Shown piece after piece: positions 54,898-63,085 of a DNA stretch of 64,000 nt (positions within the stretch are counted from its first letter, which is position 1; each line of letters begins with the position of its first letter). The stretch is taken from the NCBI RefSeq assembly GCF_026016465.1, contig NZ_CP100390.1:1774001-1838000 (forward strand), in the 5' to 3' direction. Origin of the DNA: Alkalimarinus alittae (GTDB taxonomy: Bacteria; Pseudomonadota; Gammaproteobacteria; Pseudomonadales; Oleiphilaceae). A program made the translations under genes and the position numbers. Under the pieces are notes generated by a model. It was not told the DNA's origin and made no database searches. It worked only from the letters and a program-made list of their open reading frames with translations.

Positions 54898-55827
54898 ATG
54901 GCTGGGGTTATGGATTCAGTGAATCAGCGAACTCAGTTAGTCGGTGAGAACCGTCTAGAGTTGTTGATGTTTAATTTAAATGGCCGCCAAACCTTCGCTA
55001 TTAATGTGTTTAAAATACAAGAAGTGTTGAAGTTGTCTGGGTTAACTAAAATGCCTCATGAGCATCCTGCTGTTTGCGGGGTAACGAACCTTCGGGGAAA
55101 AACCGTCCCTATTATTAATTTGAGTATGGCTATCAAGATGCCGCCTATAACACCGACGAGTGACTCGACGATTATAGTGACTGAGTATAATCGATCTGTT
55201 CAGGGGTTTTTAATTGGTGGAGTGGATAGAATTGTGAACATGAATTGGGGGGATATTTCGGCACCGCCTAAGGGGGCAGGAAGAAATCACTACCTCACCG
55301 CAATCACTCGATATGAAGGCACGTTGGTAGAGATTATAGATGTTGAAAAAGTGTTGGCTGAGATTGTACCGTACAATACCGATATATCTGATGATATCCT
55401 AGACCAAAATATTCTTTCGCAAGGGGAGGGGAGGCGAGTGCTGATTGTGGATGATTCCCCAGTTGCTATGGGGCAGGCGAGCAGTACCGTTAAAAAATTA
55501 GGATTAGACGTTGTTTGTGCAACTAATGGGCTTGAAGCGTTTAATATATTAAAAGGGTGGGCTGAACAGGGCATTGAAGAAATTGATAAATTGCTCATGA
55601 TCATTACTGATGCAGAAATGCCAGAAATGGATGGCTATATGTTGACTACAGCCATTAGGCAAGACGATAGACTTAAGCATCTATTTATTGTGCTGCACAC
55701 ATCTCTTAGCGGTAACTTTAACAAGGCGATGGTAAAAAAAGTAGGCTGTGACGGGTTTTTATCTAAATTTCAACCTGATGAGTTAGCTGAGGTTGTTCAG
55801 AGTAGACTTAAAAGTGTTATCCGTTAG
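54898..55827 (+). CDS. cheV: Chemotaxis coupling protein CheV
   Basis: A CheW-like coupling domain (about 18-165: RLELLMFNLNGRQTFAINVFK) joined to a response-regulator receiver (about 180-305: VLIVDDSPVA; phospho-acceptor Asp in IITDAEMPEMDGY; conserved Lys in LSKFQPDE). It links chemoreceptors to CheA and tunes adaptation. I chose the ATG at 54898 because GGAGG stands 5 bp upstream; the ATG at 54886 overlaps that site. It gives 309 aa. Confidence 0.94.
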   Translation: MAGVMDSVNQRTQLVGENRLELLMFNLNGRQTFAINVFKIQEVLKLSGLTKMPHEHPAVCGVTNLRGKTVPIINLSMAIKMPPITPTSDSTIIVTEYNRSVQGFLIGGVDRIVNMNWGDISAPPKGAGRNHYLTAITRYEGTLVEIIDVEKVLAEIVPYNTDISDDILDQNILSQGEGRRVLIVDDSPVAMGQASSTVKKLGLDVVCATNGLEAFNILKGWAEQGIEEIDKLLMIITDAEMPEMDGYMLTTAIRQDDRLKHLFIVLHTSLSGNFNKAMVKKVGCDGFLSKFQPDELAEVVQSRLKSVIR

Positions 55828-55892
55828 TCGGTAGTTTTCGCTACTTAAATGCAGTCACTTTGCATGCCCAAGGTGTGCTATATGAGGAAGAA

Positions 55893-56687
55893 ATGCAGTT
55901 AGCATCAATCAATAAATATCCTGTAAAATCATTAAAAGGCGTACCTTTAGCGAGCACGATTGTTGACGATTTTGGCATTCAAAATGATCGTCGGTGGATG
56001 CTGATTGATGATAAAGGGGTCTTCATTACTCAGCGAAAATACCCGCTTTTGGGTACGATAAGTGTAGAAGATCAAGGTGTCGCGTTAAGGTTTTGCGCTT
56101 CTGGTGGGGCGGAGTTGAAGGTGTCTGCAGCGCGTTTTTCAGAGCATGTAGATACGGTTGTATGGGGGGATGCGGTTGGTGCGCTTAAAGCAGAGCCTTC
56201 GGTGAGTGACTGGTTTTCAAGTTTATTGGGTGTGCGCGTTAACCTAGTGTATATGCCAAATTCATCATTTAGGCAGGTTGATCGGCAGTATGCTGATTAT
56301 AAGCAGCGTGTTAGTTTTGCAGACGGCTATCCTTTTTTGTTAACCACAGAGGCGTCGCTTTTGGAGTTAAATGAAAGGCTAGACTCCCCAGTTATGATGT
56401 CTAGGTTTAGGCCAAACTTAGTGGTGTCAGGTTGTGATGCTTACGAAGAAGATCGCTGGAAACGTATTAGAGTAGGTGAGATTGAATTTGAAATAGTAAA
56501 GCCTTGCTCAAGATGTATTATGACGACGATTGATGAATCAACCTTAAAATATGGTAAGGAGCCGTTAAAAACCTTAGCGGGCTACCGAAGAAATGAGTAT
56601 GGCGTTTGCTTTGGTCAAAATTTGGTACATAAAAATCTGGGCACCTTAGACGTTGGAGCTAAAGTTGAAATTCTCGAGTGGCTCTAG
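55893..56687 (+). CDS. MOSC domain protein, YcbX-type N-terminal and MOSC modules
   Basis: A 264-aa protein with the MOSC N-terminal beta-barrel (QLASINKYPVKSLKGVPL, about 2-19; DRRWMLIDDKGVFITQR) and the MOSC domain with FRPNLVVSG and the molybdenum-cofactor-binding cysteine in KPCSRCIMTTID. E. coli YcbX has the same two modules plus a ferredoxin domain, which is absent here. YcbX detoxifies N-hydroxylated bases using Moco. I chose the ATG at 55893, preceded by GAGGA, which matches the family start better than 55860. Confidence 0.88.
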   Translation: MQLASINKYPVKSLKGVPLASTIVDDFGIQNDRRWMLIDDKGVFITQRKYPLLGTISVEDQGVALRFCASGGAELKVSAARFSEHVDTVVWGDAVGALKAEPSVSDWFSSLLGVRVNLVYMPNSSFRQVDRQYADYKQRVSFADGYPFLLTTEASLLELNERLDSPVMMSRFRPNLVVSGCDAYEEDRWKRIRVGEIEFEIVKPCSRCIMTTIDESTLKYGKEPLKTLAGYRRNEYGVCFGQNLVHKNLGTLDVGAKVEILEWL

Positions 56688-56749
56688 GTTGGGCAGAACT
56701 ATCATTTAGTTGTCGTAATTAAGGTTTTCAGTGCAAGTGTGACCTGACT

Positions 56750-57325
56750 TTAAAAAAGCTCTATATCGCTCTCTGTTTCTGTTTTCTTATCAAAGTGATG
56801 TCTGTAAATTTCGAGTGCCTGTTCAATGGTGGCGCCTTTTAATATGTGCTCGAACATTATACGTTCGGCTTCAACTGAATGATTGGAGGTGATTTCGGTT
56901 TGTAGTTTTTTCCAGGCGGCAGGGTTGTAAAGCTGCTCTGGTGTACTGATAACGCCACTTAGGCTTAAAAGGTTGCGCTTTACGTGTTCGAGTCGTTGAC
57001 TTAAACGATCATAAAATTGGAATGCCACAATTGCGCTCGATACCTCTGTGTTGATATCGTTTGATTCATCTTTAATTGTGCTTATGACGCTTGCTTGCTC
57101 TTCGGCGTTGATATCATTAAGTGATTTTCCGCTTTCAGCTAGGTTATTTAACTTTGAGGCAACGCGCGTGAATGTTTCGGTTAAACTAGAGACGGCGTCT
57201 TCGCTTTCTTTCATGGAGCTTTCGATCTGGGCGACGGCTAAGGTAAGCATATTGATGGTTTCTCTTACTTGGCTCCAGTCAAGATCGGGGTTATGGGCGT
57301 TAGAGCTCTGCATTTGGTCACTCAA
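56750..57325 (-). CDS. CheZ-like hypothetical protein
   Basis: A mostly helical protein of about 191 aa. The segment SSAIVAFQFYDRLSQRLEHVKRNLLSL (about 100-126) resembles the CheZ family core DFQDLTGQ-x-I, and the rest is coiled-coil-like. It lacks the full CheZ C-terminus, so this is a resemblance only. Its position near cheV fits a chemotaxis or motility role. The most likely start is a TTG at 57325, with GGAG 6 bp upstream; the ATG at 57331 would sit directly on the ribosome site. Confidence 0.6.
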   Translation of the reverse strand: MSDQMQSSNAHNPDLDWSQVRETINMLTLAVAQIESSMKESEDAVSSLTETFTRVASKLNNLAESGKSLNDINAEEQASVISTIKDESNDINTEVSSAIVAFQFYDRLSQRLEHVKRNLLSLSGVISTPEQLYNPAAWKKLQTEITSNHSVEAERIMFEHILKGATIEQALEIYRHHFDKKTETESDIELF

Positions 57326-57592
57326 AATCATCTCCTGACAATATGTGTGCGATAAAATTAGTGTGAGGTATGAAGGTGCCTCAAAGTTTGTAAATAAAGG
57401 TTATACTGGCTAACGTGTAGAAAAATATGCGGCTTCCTCTGTATTAATTATATTGTTCGTTACCGATATTTTTGAATGCGTAATGGCTTAACAACCCTTT
57501 GAATGCTAAGTCATTTAAAGGATAGACAACATTAGATATTTGGCGAATAACAATTGCTAATTGTTTACTAATAATTGAGTTGGAGTTTTGTG

Positions 57593-59518
57593 ATGTCAAA
57601 CGTTAGGTTTGATGACGTAAGTCTCGCATTTGGGTTAAAGCCTTTGCTAGATGGGGTTAACTTTTCTGTAGATGCTGGTGAGCGTGTTTGTTTGGTTGGA
57701 CGTAATGGCGAGGGTAAGTCTTCGTTGTTGAAAATTGTCTCGGGCGATGTGGTGCCTGATTCAGGCTTTGTTCGCTTTCAGGATGGTGTCACTGTTGGTA
57801 CGCTCCCACAAGATATTCCTGATGCGACTGACAAAACCGTCTTTGAGGTTGTAGCTGAAGGCTTAGATGAAGTCGGGGGATGGATAGCGAGGTATCATGA
57901 GTTAATTCAACATGCAGATTCTGGTTCAAGCCTCGTCGAATTAGAACGTGTGCAGGCCAAAATAGAAGCTAGCGATGGTTGGTCATTAAACAATAAAGTT
58001 GATCACCTTATTAAACGCTTTAACCTAGACCCTGATAAAAAAATGAACTCTCTTTCTGGTGGTTGGCGTCGCCGCGTGTTGCTGGCAAAGGCATTGGTCA
58101 ATGATCCAGATGTTCTGATATTAGATGAGCCGACTAACCATCTTGATATTCCTGCAATTTCATGGCTTGAAAAACAGCTCATTGAGTTTAGGGGGGCTTT
58201 ATTATTCGTCAGTCACGATCGCTCGTTCATTAAGCGGTTGGCGACAAGAATTGTTGAGTTAGATCGAGGCAACTTAACGTCCTGGCCGGGCAATTATGAG
58301 CGCTATCTTGAAGGTAAGGGTAAGTTGCTAGAAGATGAAGCGCGTCAAAATGCCCTATTTGATAAAAAACTCTCTGAAGAAGAGGTGTGGATAAGGCAGG
58401 GGATTAAGGCTCGACGAACTAGAAACGAAGGTCGAGTGCGAAATCTCGAAGGTTTAAGAAAGGTCAGGCAGGAGCGAAGAGAAAAACAGGGTCGTGCGAA
58501 AATATCCCTAGATGATGCATCACTATCAGGTAAGTTAGTAGCGGAAGCTAGCAATATCAGCTTTTCGTACCCTGGTGGTGAAACACTCATTAAGAATCTA
58601 TCTTTAGCCGTAATGAGGGGAGATAGAATCGGGCTTATCGGTGAAAATGGAACGGGTAAAACGACTCTTCTTAAATTGTTGCTGGGGAGTTTAGAGCCTA
58701 CCGAAGGTACTGTTCGAACAGGAACGAAGCTTGATATTGCCTACTTTGATCAATTGAGAAGTGCGTTAGACCCTGAAAAAACGGTCATTGATAGTGTGTC
58801 AGAGGGGCGGGAGTTTCTTTCTATTGGAGGCAAAGACAGGCATATAATCAGCTATTTAAACGACTTTTTATTTACTGCTGCACGCTCAAGGTCGCCCGTT
58901 AAAGCACTTTCTGGCGGTGAAACAAATAGACTGTTGCTTGCAAAGCTGTTTAGTAAACCTGCCAATATCCTTGTAATGGATGAACCGACAAACGACTTAG
59001 ATGTTGATACGCTTGAGCTATTAGAAGAGCTTCTCACTGCTTTTAAAGGTACCCTCTTAATTACCAGTCATGATCGATACTTTCTTGATAATGTTGTAAC
59101 AAGTACTTTGGTCTTTGAAAAAGAAGGAAAGGTTCAGGAGTATATTGGGGGGTATTCTGATTGGGTAGCTTATACTGGCGGCTTTGACGAATTAGGCAAA
59201 GAGAAAAGCTCAGAGAAATCTAATGTGGTCTCTGAGCCAAGTCCAGCACCTAAAATAACTCAGGAAAAGCAAAAAGCAGAGACTGCAAAAGGTAAAAAGC
59301 TAAGTTATAAGCATAAATTAGAGCTTGAAAAGTTACCTGCACAAATTGAGTCACTTGAAACCTTGTTGGAGCAGTTGCAAGAAGCGGTAGGGTCAGCCGA
59401 GTTTTATAATCAAGATCATGAATTGGTTAGTGAAAAGCTGGCAGAACTGGAGTCTATAGAGTTGCAATTAAACGAAGCAATGGATCGATGGGTTGAGCTT
59501 GAGAGTATGGCGGGCTAG
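57593..59518 (+). CDS. uup: ABC-F family ATPase Uup
   Basis: A soluble two-domain ABC-F protein that acts on ribosomes or DNA structures, not a transporter. The first ATPase has GRNGEGKSS (Walker A), LSGGWRRRVLLAKAL and DVLILDEPTNHLD. The second has GENGTGKTT, LSGGETNRLLLAKL and NILVMDEPTNDLD. A C-terminal coiled coil (about 560-640), rich in Lys, Glu and Leu, is the Uup hallmark. The ATG at 57593 follows GGAG by 7 bp. The length is 641 aa. Confidence 0.95.
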   Translation: MSNVRFDDVSLAFGLKPLLDGVNFSVDAGERVCLVGRNGEGKSSLLKIVSGDVVPDSGFVRFQDGVTVGTLPQDIPDATDKTVFEVVAEGLDEVGGWIARYHELIQHADSGSSLVELERVQAKIEASDGWSLNNKVDHLIKRFNLDPDKKMNSLSGGWRRRVLLAKALVNDPDVLILDEPTNHLDIPAISWLEKQLIEFRGALLFVSHDRSFIKRLATRIVELDRGNLTSWPGNYERYLEGKGKLLEDEARQNALFDKKLSEEEVWIRQGIKARRTRNEGRVRNLEGLRKVRQERREKQGRAKISLDDASLSGKLVAEASNISFSYPGGETLIKNLSLAVMRGDRIGLIGENGTGKTTLLKLLLGSLEPTEGTVRTGTKLDIAYFDQLRSALDPEKTVIDSVSEGREFLSIGGKDRHIISYLNDFLFTAARSRSPVKALSGGETNRLLLAKLFSKPANILVMDEPTNDLDVDTLELLEELLTAFKGTLLITSHDRYFLDNVVTSTLVFEKEGKVQEYIGGYSDWVAYTGGFDELGKEKSSEKSNVVSEPSPAPKITQEKQKAETAKGKKLSYKHKLELEKLPAQIESLETLLEQLQEAVGSAEFYNQDHELVSEKLAELESIELQLNEAMDRWVELESMAG

Positions 59519-59705
59519 CAGTATGGCTGAGTATGCTTAAAAAACGGTTTCGAAAAATAAAATAATTGTAAAATAAATCAACTAGATGGATGTGTTTATC
59601 TTAAACATGAGCTATAAATAAATCATAGAGATTAAATGCATGCATCTATTATTTAAATAGTGTTTTTTGATTTTATAGAATCGTTATAAATGGTGTTGTT
59701 AGCGA

Positions 59706-60386
59706 ATGAAAATTGACTATGTTTTTGAGTTCAGTGATAGCAAGCAACTTGCGTATCAAGTTGATGTTGAGCGCCCCGAGGTTACAGATGAGTGGGCTGA
59801 TGAGAATGCTGAAGAGTGGGCTAGATTAGAGCATTGCCAGTGCACTAACTGTCCATTAGGAAAAAGTCAGAAATATTGTCCAGCGGCGCTTGATATACAG
59901 CGCTTAGTTGCTGATTTTAAAACCCAACCAGCGTTTCAGAAGGTGGATGTTCGGGTTACTACGCCTGAGCGAACCTATTCGAAACATACCGGGTTAGAAG
60001 AGGGTTTAAGGTCTTTGATGGGGTTGGTGCTAGCGACCAGCAAATGTCCTATCTTGTCTGAACTAAAACCGATGGCGCAACATCACATGCCTTTTGCTTC
60101 GAATGATGAGTTTATACTTCGAAATGTGTCTATCTATCTTGTTCAGCAGCATTTTGAGATGCGTGGAGGGGGGGACCCCGATTGGGATATGGTTGGGTTG
60201 GTTGATAGGAATAAGCGATTGCAGCTTGTTAATCAGGCGTTATGGCAGAGAATTCATACCGTCTGCGAAGGAGATTCTAATTTGAAGGCGCTATTAAGTT
60301 TCTTTTCAATGGCTTCAAGTGTTAGCTTCTCTTTGGAAAGTCAGATGCAGAAGCTAAAAGCTGTTTTAGATGGTGGGTTAGGGTAA
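59706..60386 (+). CDS. Cysteine-cluster protein, possibly DUF6901 family
   Basis: A 226-aa cytoplasmic protein. The N-terminal part (about 1-40) is acidic, and a compact cysteine cluster follows: HCQCTNCPLGKSQKYCPAA (about 43-61), which could bind a metal or an Fe-S cluster. The rest is helical, with TTPERTYSKHTGLEEGLRSLMGL. I recall this layout from proteins annotated DUF6901, but the assignment is from memory. No function is known to me. It stands alone. Confidence 0.7.
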   Translation: MKIDYVFEFSDSKQLAYQVDVERPEVTDEWADENAEEWARLEHCQCTNCPLGKSQKYCPAALDIQRLVADFKTQPAFQKVDVRVTTPERTYSKHTGLEEGLRSLMGLVLATSKCPILSELKPMAQHHMPFASNDEFILRNVSIYLVQQHFEMRGGGDPDWDMVGLVDRNKRLQLVNQALWQRIHTVCEGDSNLKALLSFFSMASSVSFSLESQMQKLKAVLDGGLG

Positions 60387-60397
60387 TACTTGTAGTC

Positions 60398-60426
60398 AAC
60401 GATTAGGCGCTTAGCACCTAATCGTT
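60398..60426. terminator. Bidirectional hairpin between the cysteine-cluster gene and uspA
   Basis: A 10-bp stem (aacgattagg 60398-60407 with cctaatcgtt 60417-60426) between converging genes. The T-tract is delayed on the plus strand (agttttta, 60431 on). Confidence 0.7.
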
Positions 60427-60441
60427 ATTCTGAGTTTTTAT

Positions 60442-60873
60442 TTACTGTATTCTAACGGCCAACACATCGCACTTTGCGCCATGTAAAATGCCGTTTGCGG
60501 TCGAACCTAATAAAAGTTTTATGCCATGTCTGCCGTGACTTCCAACCACAACTAAGTCAAAATCACACTCTTCTGAAAGGCGGTGAATCTCTGTTTCAGG
60601 CCTGCCAATGATGACATGCTGTTGACTGTTATCTACTTGGTATTGGCTCCCTGCTTTTGCAAGAAACTCTTTGGCGTGATCTTCTAATTGTCTCTGGATT
60701 TCAGTCAGATCCATAGGTATATCACCGCCGTAGGCATAACCAAGAGGTTCTATGATGTGCACGATTTCGAGTGTGCAGTTATATCGGTTAGCTAAATCTC
60801 TTGCTCTATCGAGAACTTGGGCGGATTCTTCTGTAAGATCTATCGCGGCTAATATTTTATTGTATTCCGTCAT
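60442..60873 (-). CDS. Universal stress protein A family
   Basis: A 143-aa single UspA domain. It starts NKILAAIDLTEESAQVLDRA and ends with the ATP-binding signature GSHGRHGIKLLLGSTANGIL (about 113-132), the G-2x-G-9x-G(S/T) pattern. Such proteins accumulate under starvation and other stresses. It is a single gene facing the cysteine-cluster protein. Confidence 0.93.
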   Translation of the reverse strand: MTEYNKILAAIDLTEESAQVLDRARDLANRYNCTLEIVHIIEPLGYAYGGDIPMDLTEIQRQLEDHAKEFLAKAGSQYQVDNSQQHVIIGRPETEIHRLSEECDFDLVVVGSHGRHGIKLLLGSTANGILHGAKCDVLAVRIQ

Positions 60874-60999
60874 GTCTTATCCCTTATTTCGATTAACTAG
60901 GCTACTAGATTTAACTTTAATGAGGTGTAAGAAGAATGCAATCTTCTTTTAGCTTATTATTGTTCGTCATCAACTATTTGTAAAATCAAAGGTAATGCT

Positions 61000-61491
61000 G
61001 TGGGTTCGTGGATTGTTATATTAATTGTGTTGTCTTTAATGGGCTCTGTTTTTTGGGTTATGCCTAGCACTAGAGATAGAGAAAGAATGAAAGTGCGTCA
61101 ATGGGCTATGGGTAAGGGGTTAAAGGTTAGAATGCCCAATAAGACTCTTAAAGAACGTTTAGTCAGGTATGAAGATTTTATTTTGGGAGCCTATATTTAT
61201 GAATGCTTAAATTTCTCTAGCCAGACTGTAAAGTTCTCGGGTGGTCTATATGTTATAAAGGATAAAGAAGGTGTGTGGTCATTCGTTGAGGCGTCTTTGC
61301 CTCAGGGTATTGATAAAGCAGCTGTGTTACAGGCTGCCAACTCGCTGCCTAGTGCTTGTCATCTTTTGATGCTGTCATCGAGCGGTGCTTTGGTTTTTTG
61401 GGATGAGCGAGGTGAAGAGAAGGATGTGAATGATATTTATGTGGCATTGAATGCTATTAATGAATCAATGATTGTGCCCAAAACAGCTTAA
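61000..61491 (+). CDS. Membrane-anchored protein of unknown function
   Basis: A 163-aa protein with one N-terminal helix (about 3-20: SWIVILIVLSLMGSVFWVM) and then a basic segment (STRDRERMKVRQWAMGKGLKVRMP). The remaining soluble part, about 120 aa, has no motif I can name. The start is a GTG at 61000 after AAAGGTAA. An excellent terminator follows, so it is probably a single-gene unit. Confidence 0.75.
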   Translation: MGSWIVILIVLSLMGSVFWVMPSTRDRERMKVRQWAMGKGLKVRMPNKTLKERLVRYEDFILGAYIYECLNFSSQTVKFSGGLYVIKDKEGVWSFVEASLPQGIDKAAVLQAANSLPSACHLLMLSSSGALVFWDERGEEKDVNDIYVALNAINESMIVPKTA

Positions 61492-61529
61492 GTGTTAAGT
61501 GGCTTTGAGTGTATTAGCGTTGATGTAAG

Positions 61530-61562
61530 TATATAGAAGGCGCCTGCCTTCTATATATTTTT
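61530..61562 (+). terminator. Intrinsic terminator
   Basis: A perfect 12-bp stem (tatatagaaggc 61530-61541 with gccttctatata 61546-61557), a 4-nt loop and five Ts (61558-61562). Confidence 0.93.
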
Positions 61563-61570
61563 GCGTGGGC

Positions 61571-62398
61571 TTAAAGTCCTGATGTGGCTTCTAGAGAATC
61601 AATGATTCGTTTTGAGTAAAGATTAACGACGTAATTAACGTTCTTCTCGTTGTAGTTTATATATGAACCTTTAATAAAGTCCCACTTGGTTAATACGGAG
61701 TTTATGGTTTTCTTTTGTTCACCAGAACTGTTTGATAATAGTGTATTTAATTTTTTGTCTAGGTCGTTCGCGAGCACGTCAATAGTCTTCTCGGTTGCGC
61801 TACCTTGAAATATCTGGCTTACATTTGATGTGGTGCGTGCTGAATACTTAGTCATCATCGCTGCCATCATGATCGCTGATTGACGGCTTTGCTCTGCAAT
61901 TGCTTCTGGTTTGAAGCCTGATTCGCTTTCCACCTTTGCGTAGCTGGTAGAGAGTTGGTCGGTAAATTCTTGGTTTTGAAGTGCAAGATCTGACATGAGT
62001 CGTAAGTCTGCATAGCCCTGATCGAGAATGTCATTGATGATGGTGTTAAGGGTCGTTTTATATGACTGCCATTTTTCAGCTGCTGCTGTTATGTCAGGCT
62101 TTATATATTCAACCGAATTAAACGATTCAAGCGTGTTCAGTACGGTGTTTACTTCATTAATGGCTTCGTTGACATCGCCTAGCAGTGCTTTGTCACCATC
62201 GTTTGCGCTAAAGTTATAAAATGCGTTGATGGTAAAGTAAGATTGTATCTGAGCCTGGTGGAGGGCTTTTAGAAGGTTATCTGCTTCTTCGTTTTCTTGC
62301 GCGTTTGCTGAAATGGCAACTGAAAAGAGAATAACTGAAAGCAGGGTTTTGGCTAGGTGCCGATAAGTCGTCGTAAAGTATTCGGCGAATAGCTTCAT
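61571..62398 (-). CDS. Exported helical protein, PilJ-type sensor domain-like
   Basis: A 275-aa protein with a signal peptide ending ISANAQ (about 34). The mature part is almost all helix, with QIQSYFTINAFYNFSAN and QSRQSAIMMAAMMTKYSARTTSN, which resembles the paired-helix sensor domain found at the N-terminus of PilJ (type IV pilus chemoreceptors). No transmembrane or signalling domain follows, so it would be a free periplasmic protein. A GGAG site lies 7 bp before the ATG. Confidence 0.65.
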   Translation of the reverse strand: MKLFAEYFTTTYRHLAKTLLSVILFSVAISANAQENEEADNLLKALHQAQIQSYFTINAFYNFSANDGDKALLGDVNEAINEVNTVLNTLESFNSVEYIKPDITAAAEKWQSYKTTLNTIINDILDQGYADLRLMSDLALQNQEFTDQLSTSYAKVESESGFKPEAIAEQSRQSAIMMAAMMTKYSARTTSNVSQIFQGSATEKTIDVLANDLDKKLNTLLSNSSGEQKKTINSVLTKWDFIKGSYINYNEKNVNYVVNLYSKRIIDSLEATSGL

Positions 62399-62508
62399 TG
62401 ACAGTCTCCGTCTTATTATTTTGTGTGCTGGGTAGAGAAACCTGATCCGGAAATGCCATTAAATAGGCTTAAGGTAAACGCTACTCATCTGGTTTATGTA
62501 AAATAGGA

Positions 62509-62524
62509 CTGACATTTATGTCAG
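62509..62524. promoter_or_regulatory. 16-bp palindrome upstream of the exported helical protein
   Basis: CTGACAT-TT-ATGTCAG is a perfect 7-bp dyad 110 bp before the minus-strand start. It looks like a dimeric regulator site; the regulator is unknown. Confidence 0.4.
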
Positions 62525-62828
62525 GAATATTTTTTATTATAGTATTTTATTTAGTGCATACAAATACTTAATGGCTGAGGCTAAAGCAAGCGTTAGAGCC
62601 TTGCAAGATTTTTTTGTTAATTAATGTTCCAATTAAAAATTAATAAATATCCAAGTTAGAAGATAAAGTTCATAAATCAAATTATTAATATTTTTTAACT
62701 TATTGAATTTATTAAACTAAAATATATTCTCTTTAAGGTTATCATTTGAGTTGAATTGCAACTAAAATGTATAAATCTGTAGAAACGATTGACAAATGGT
62801 CGATTTTTTTTCATGGTGTGCGCTCTAG

Positions 62829-62848
62829 ATTCAAACGAGCGTATGAAT
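62829..62848. promoter_or_regulatory. PsrA/fatty-acid-type operator candidate
   Basis: ATTCAAAC-GAGC-GTATGAAT is a dyad with one mismatch pair and fits the pseudomonad PsrA pattern CAAAC-N4-GTTTG at 9 of 10 positions. The position, 220 bp before fadB, fits control of beta-oxidation. Confidence 0.45.
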
Positions 62849-63022
62849 TTTGAATATAGCGCCTAGTTTTAGTGGCGGATATTAACCTTGTATTGTTACA
62901 CGTTGGTGTACTTTGCTGGCAATCTTGTAACGTTATTTTTGGTTAGTTTCGTATTGCTAAGACGGCCCGTTTTAATCCAATGCTGGTTAAATTACAGACT
63001 TTAACTTCTCAAAAGGAAGTAA

Positions 63023-63085
63023 ATGAATGTAGGTTGCCAGTGCTTACTAATAGCTTGGAGAACAGTTGATGATTTACGAAGGTAA
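63023..63085 (+). CDS. Possible 20-aa leader peptide overlapping the fadB start
   Basis: A short frame, [20 protein letters not shown], begins at 63023 behind a strong AAGGAAG ribosome site and ends at 63085, 17 bp inside fadB in another frame. It has no homologue I know. It might couple or limit fadB translation, or be chance. Confidence 0.25.
   Translation: MNVGCQCLLIAWRTVDDLRR

Larger units (their letters stand above)
62399..63068. other. Long AT-rich intergenic region before fadB
   Basis: 670 bp between divergent genes. It contains a 16-bp palindrome (62509-62524), a PsrA-like dyad (62829-62848), a TTGACA at 62788 without a good -10, and a short leader frame just before fadB. The AT-rich middle (62600-62760) shows no gene. 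Confidence 0.5.
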
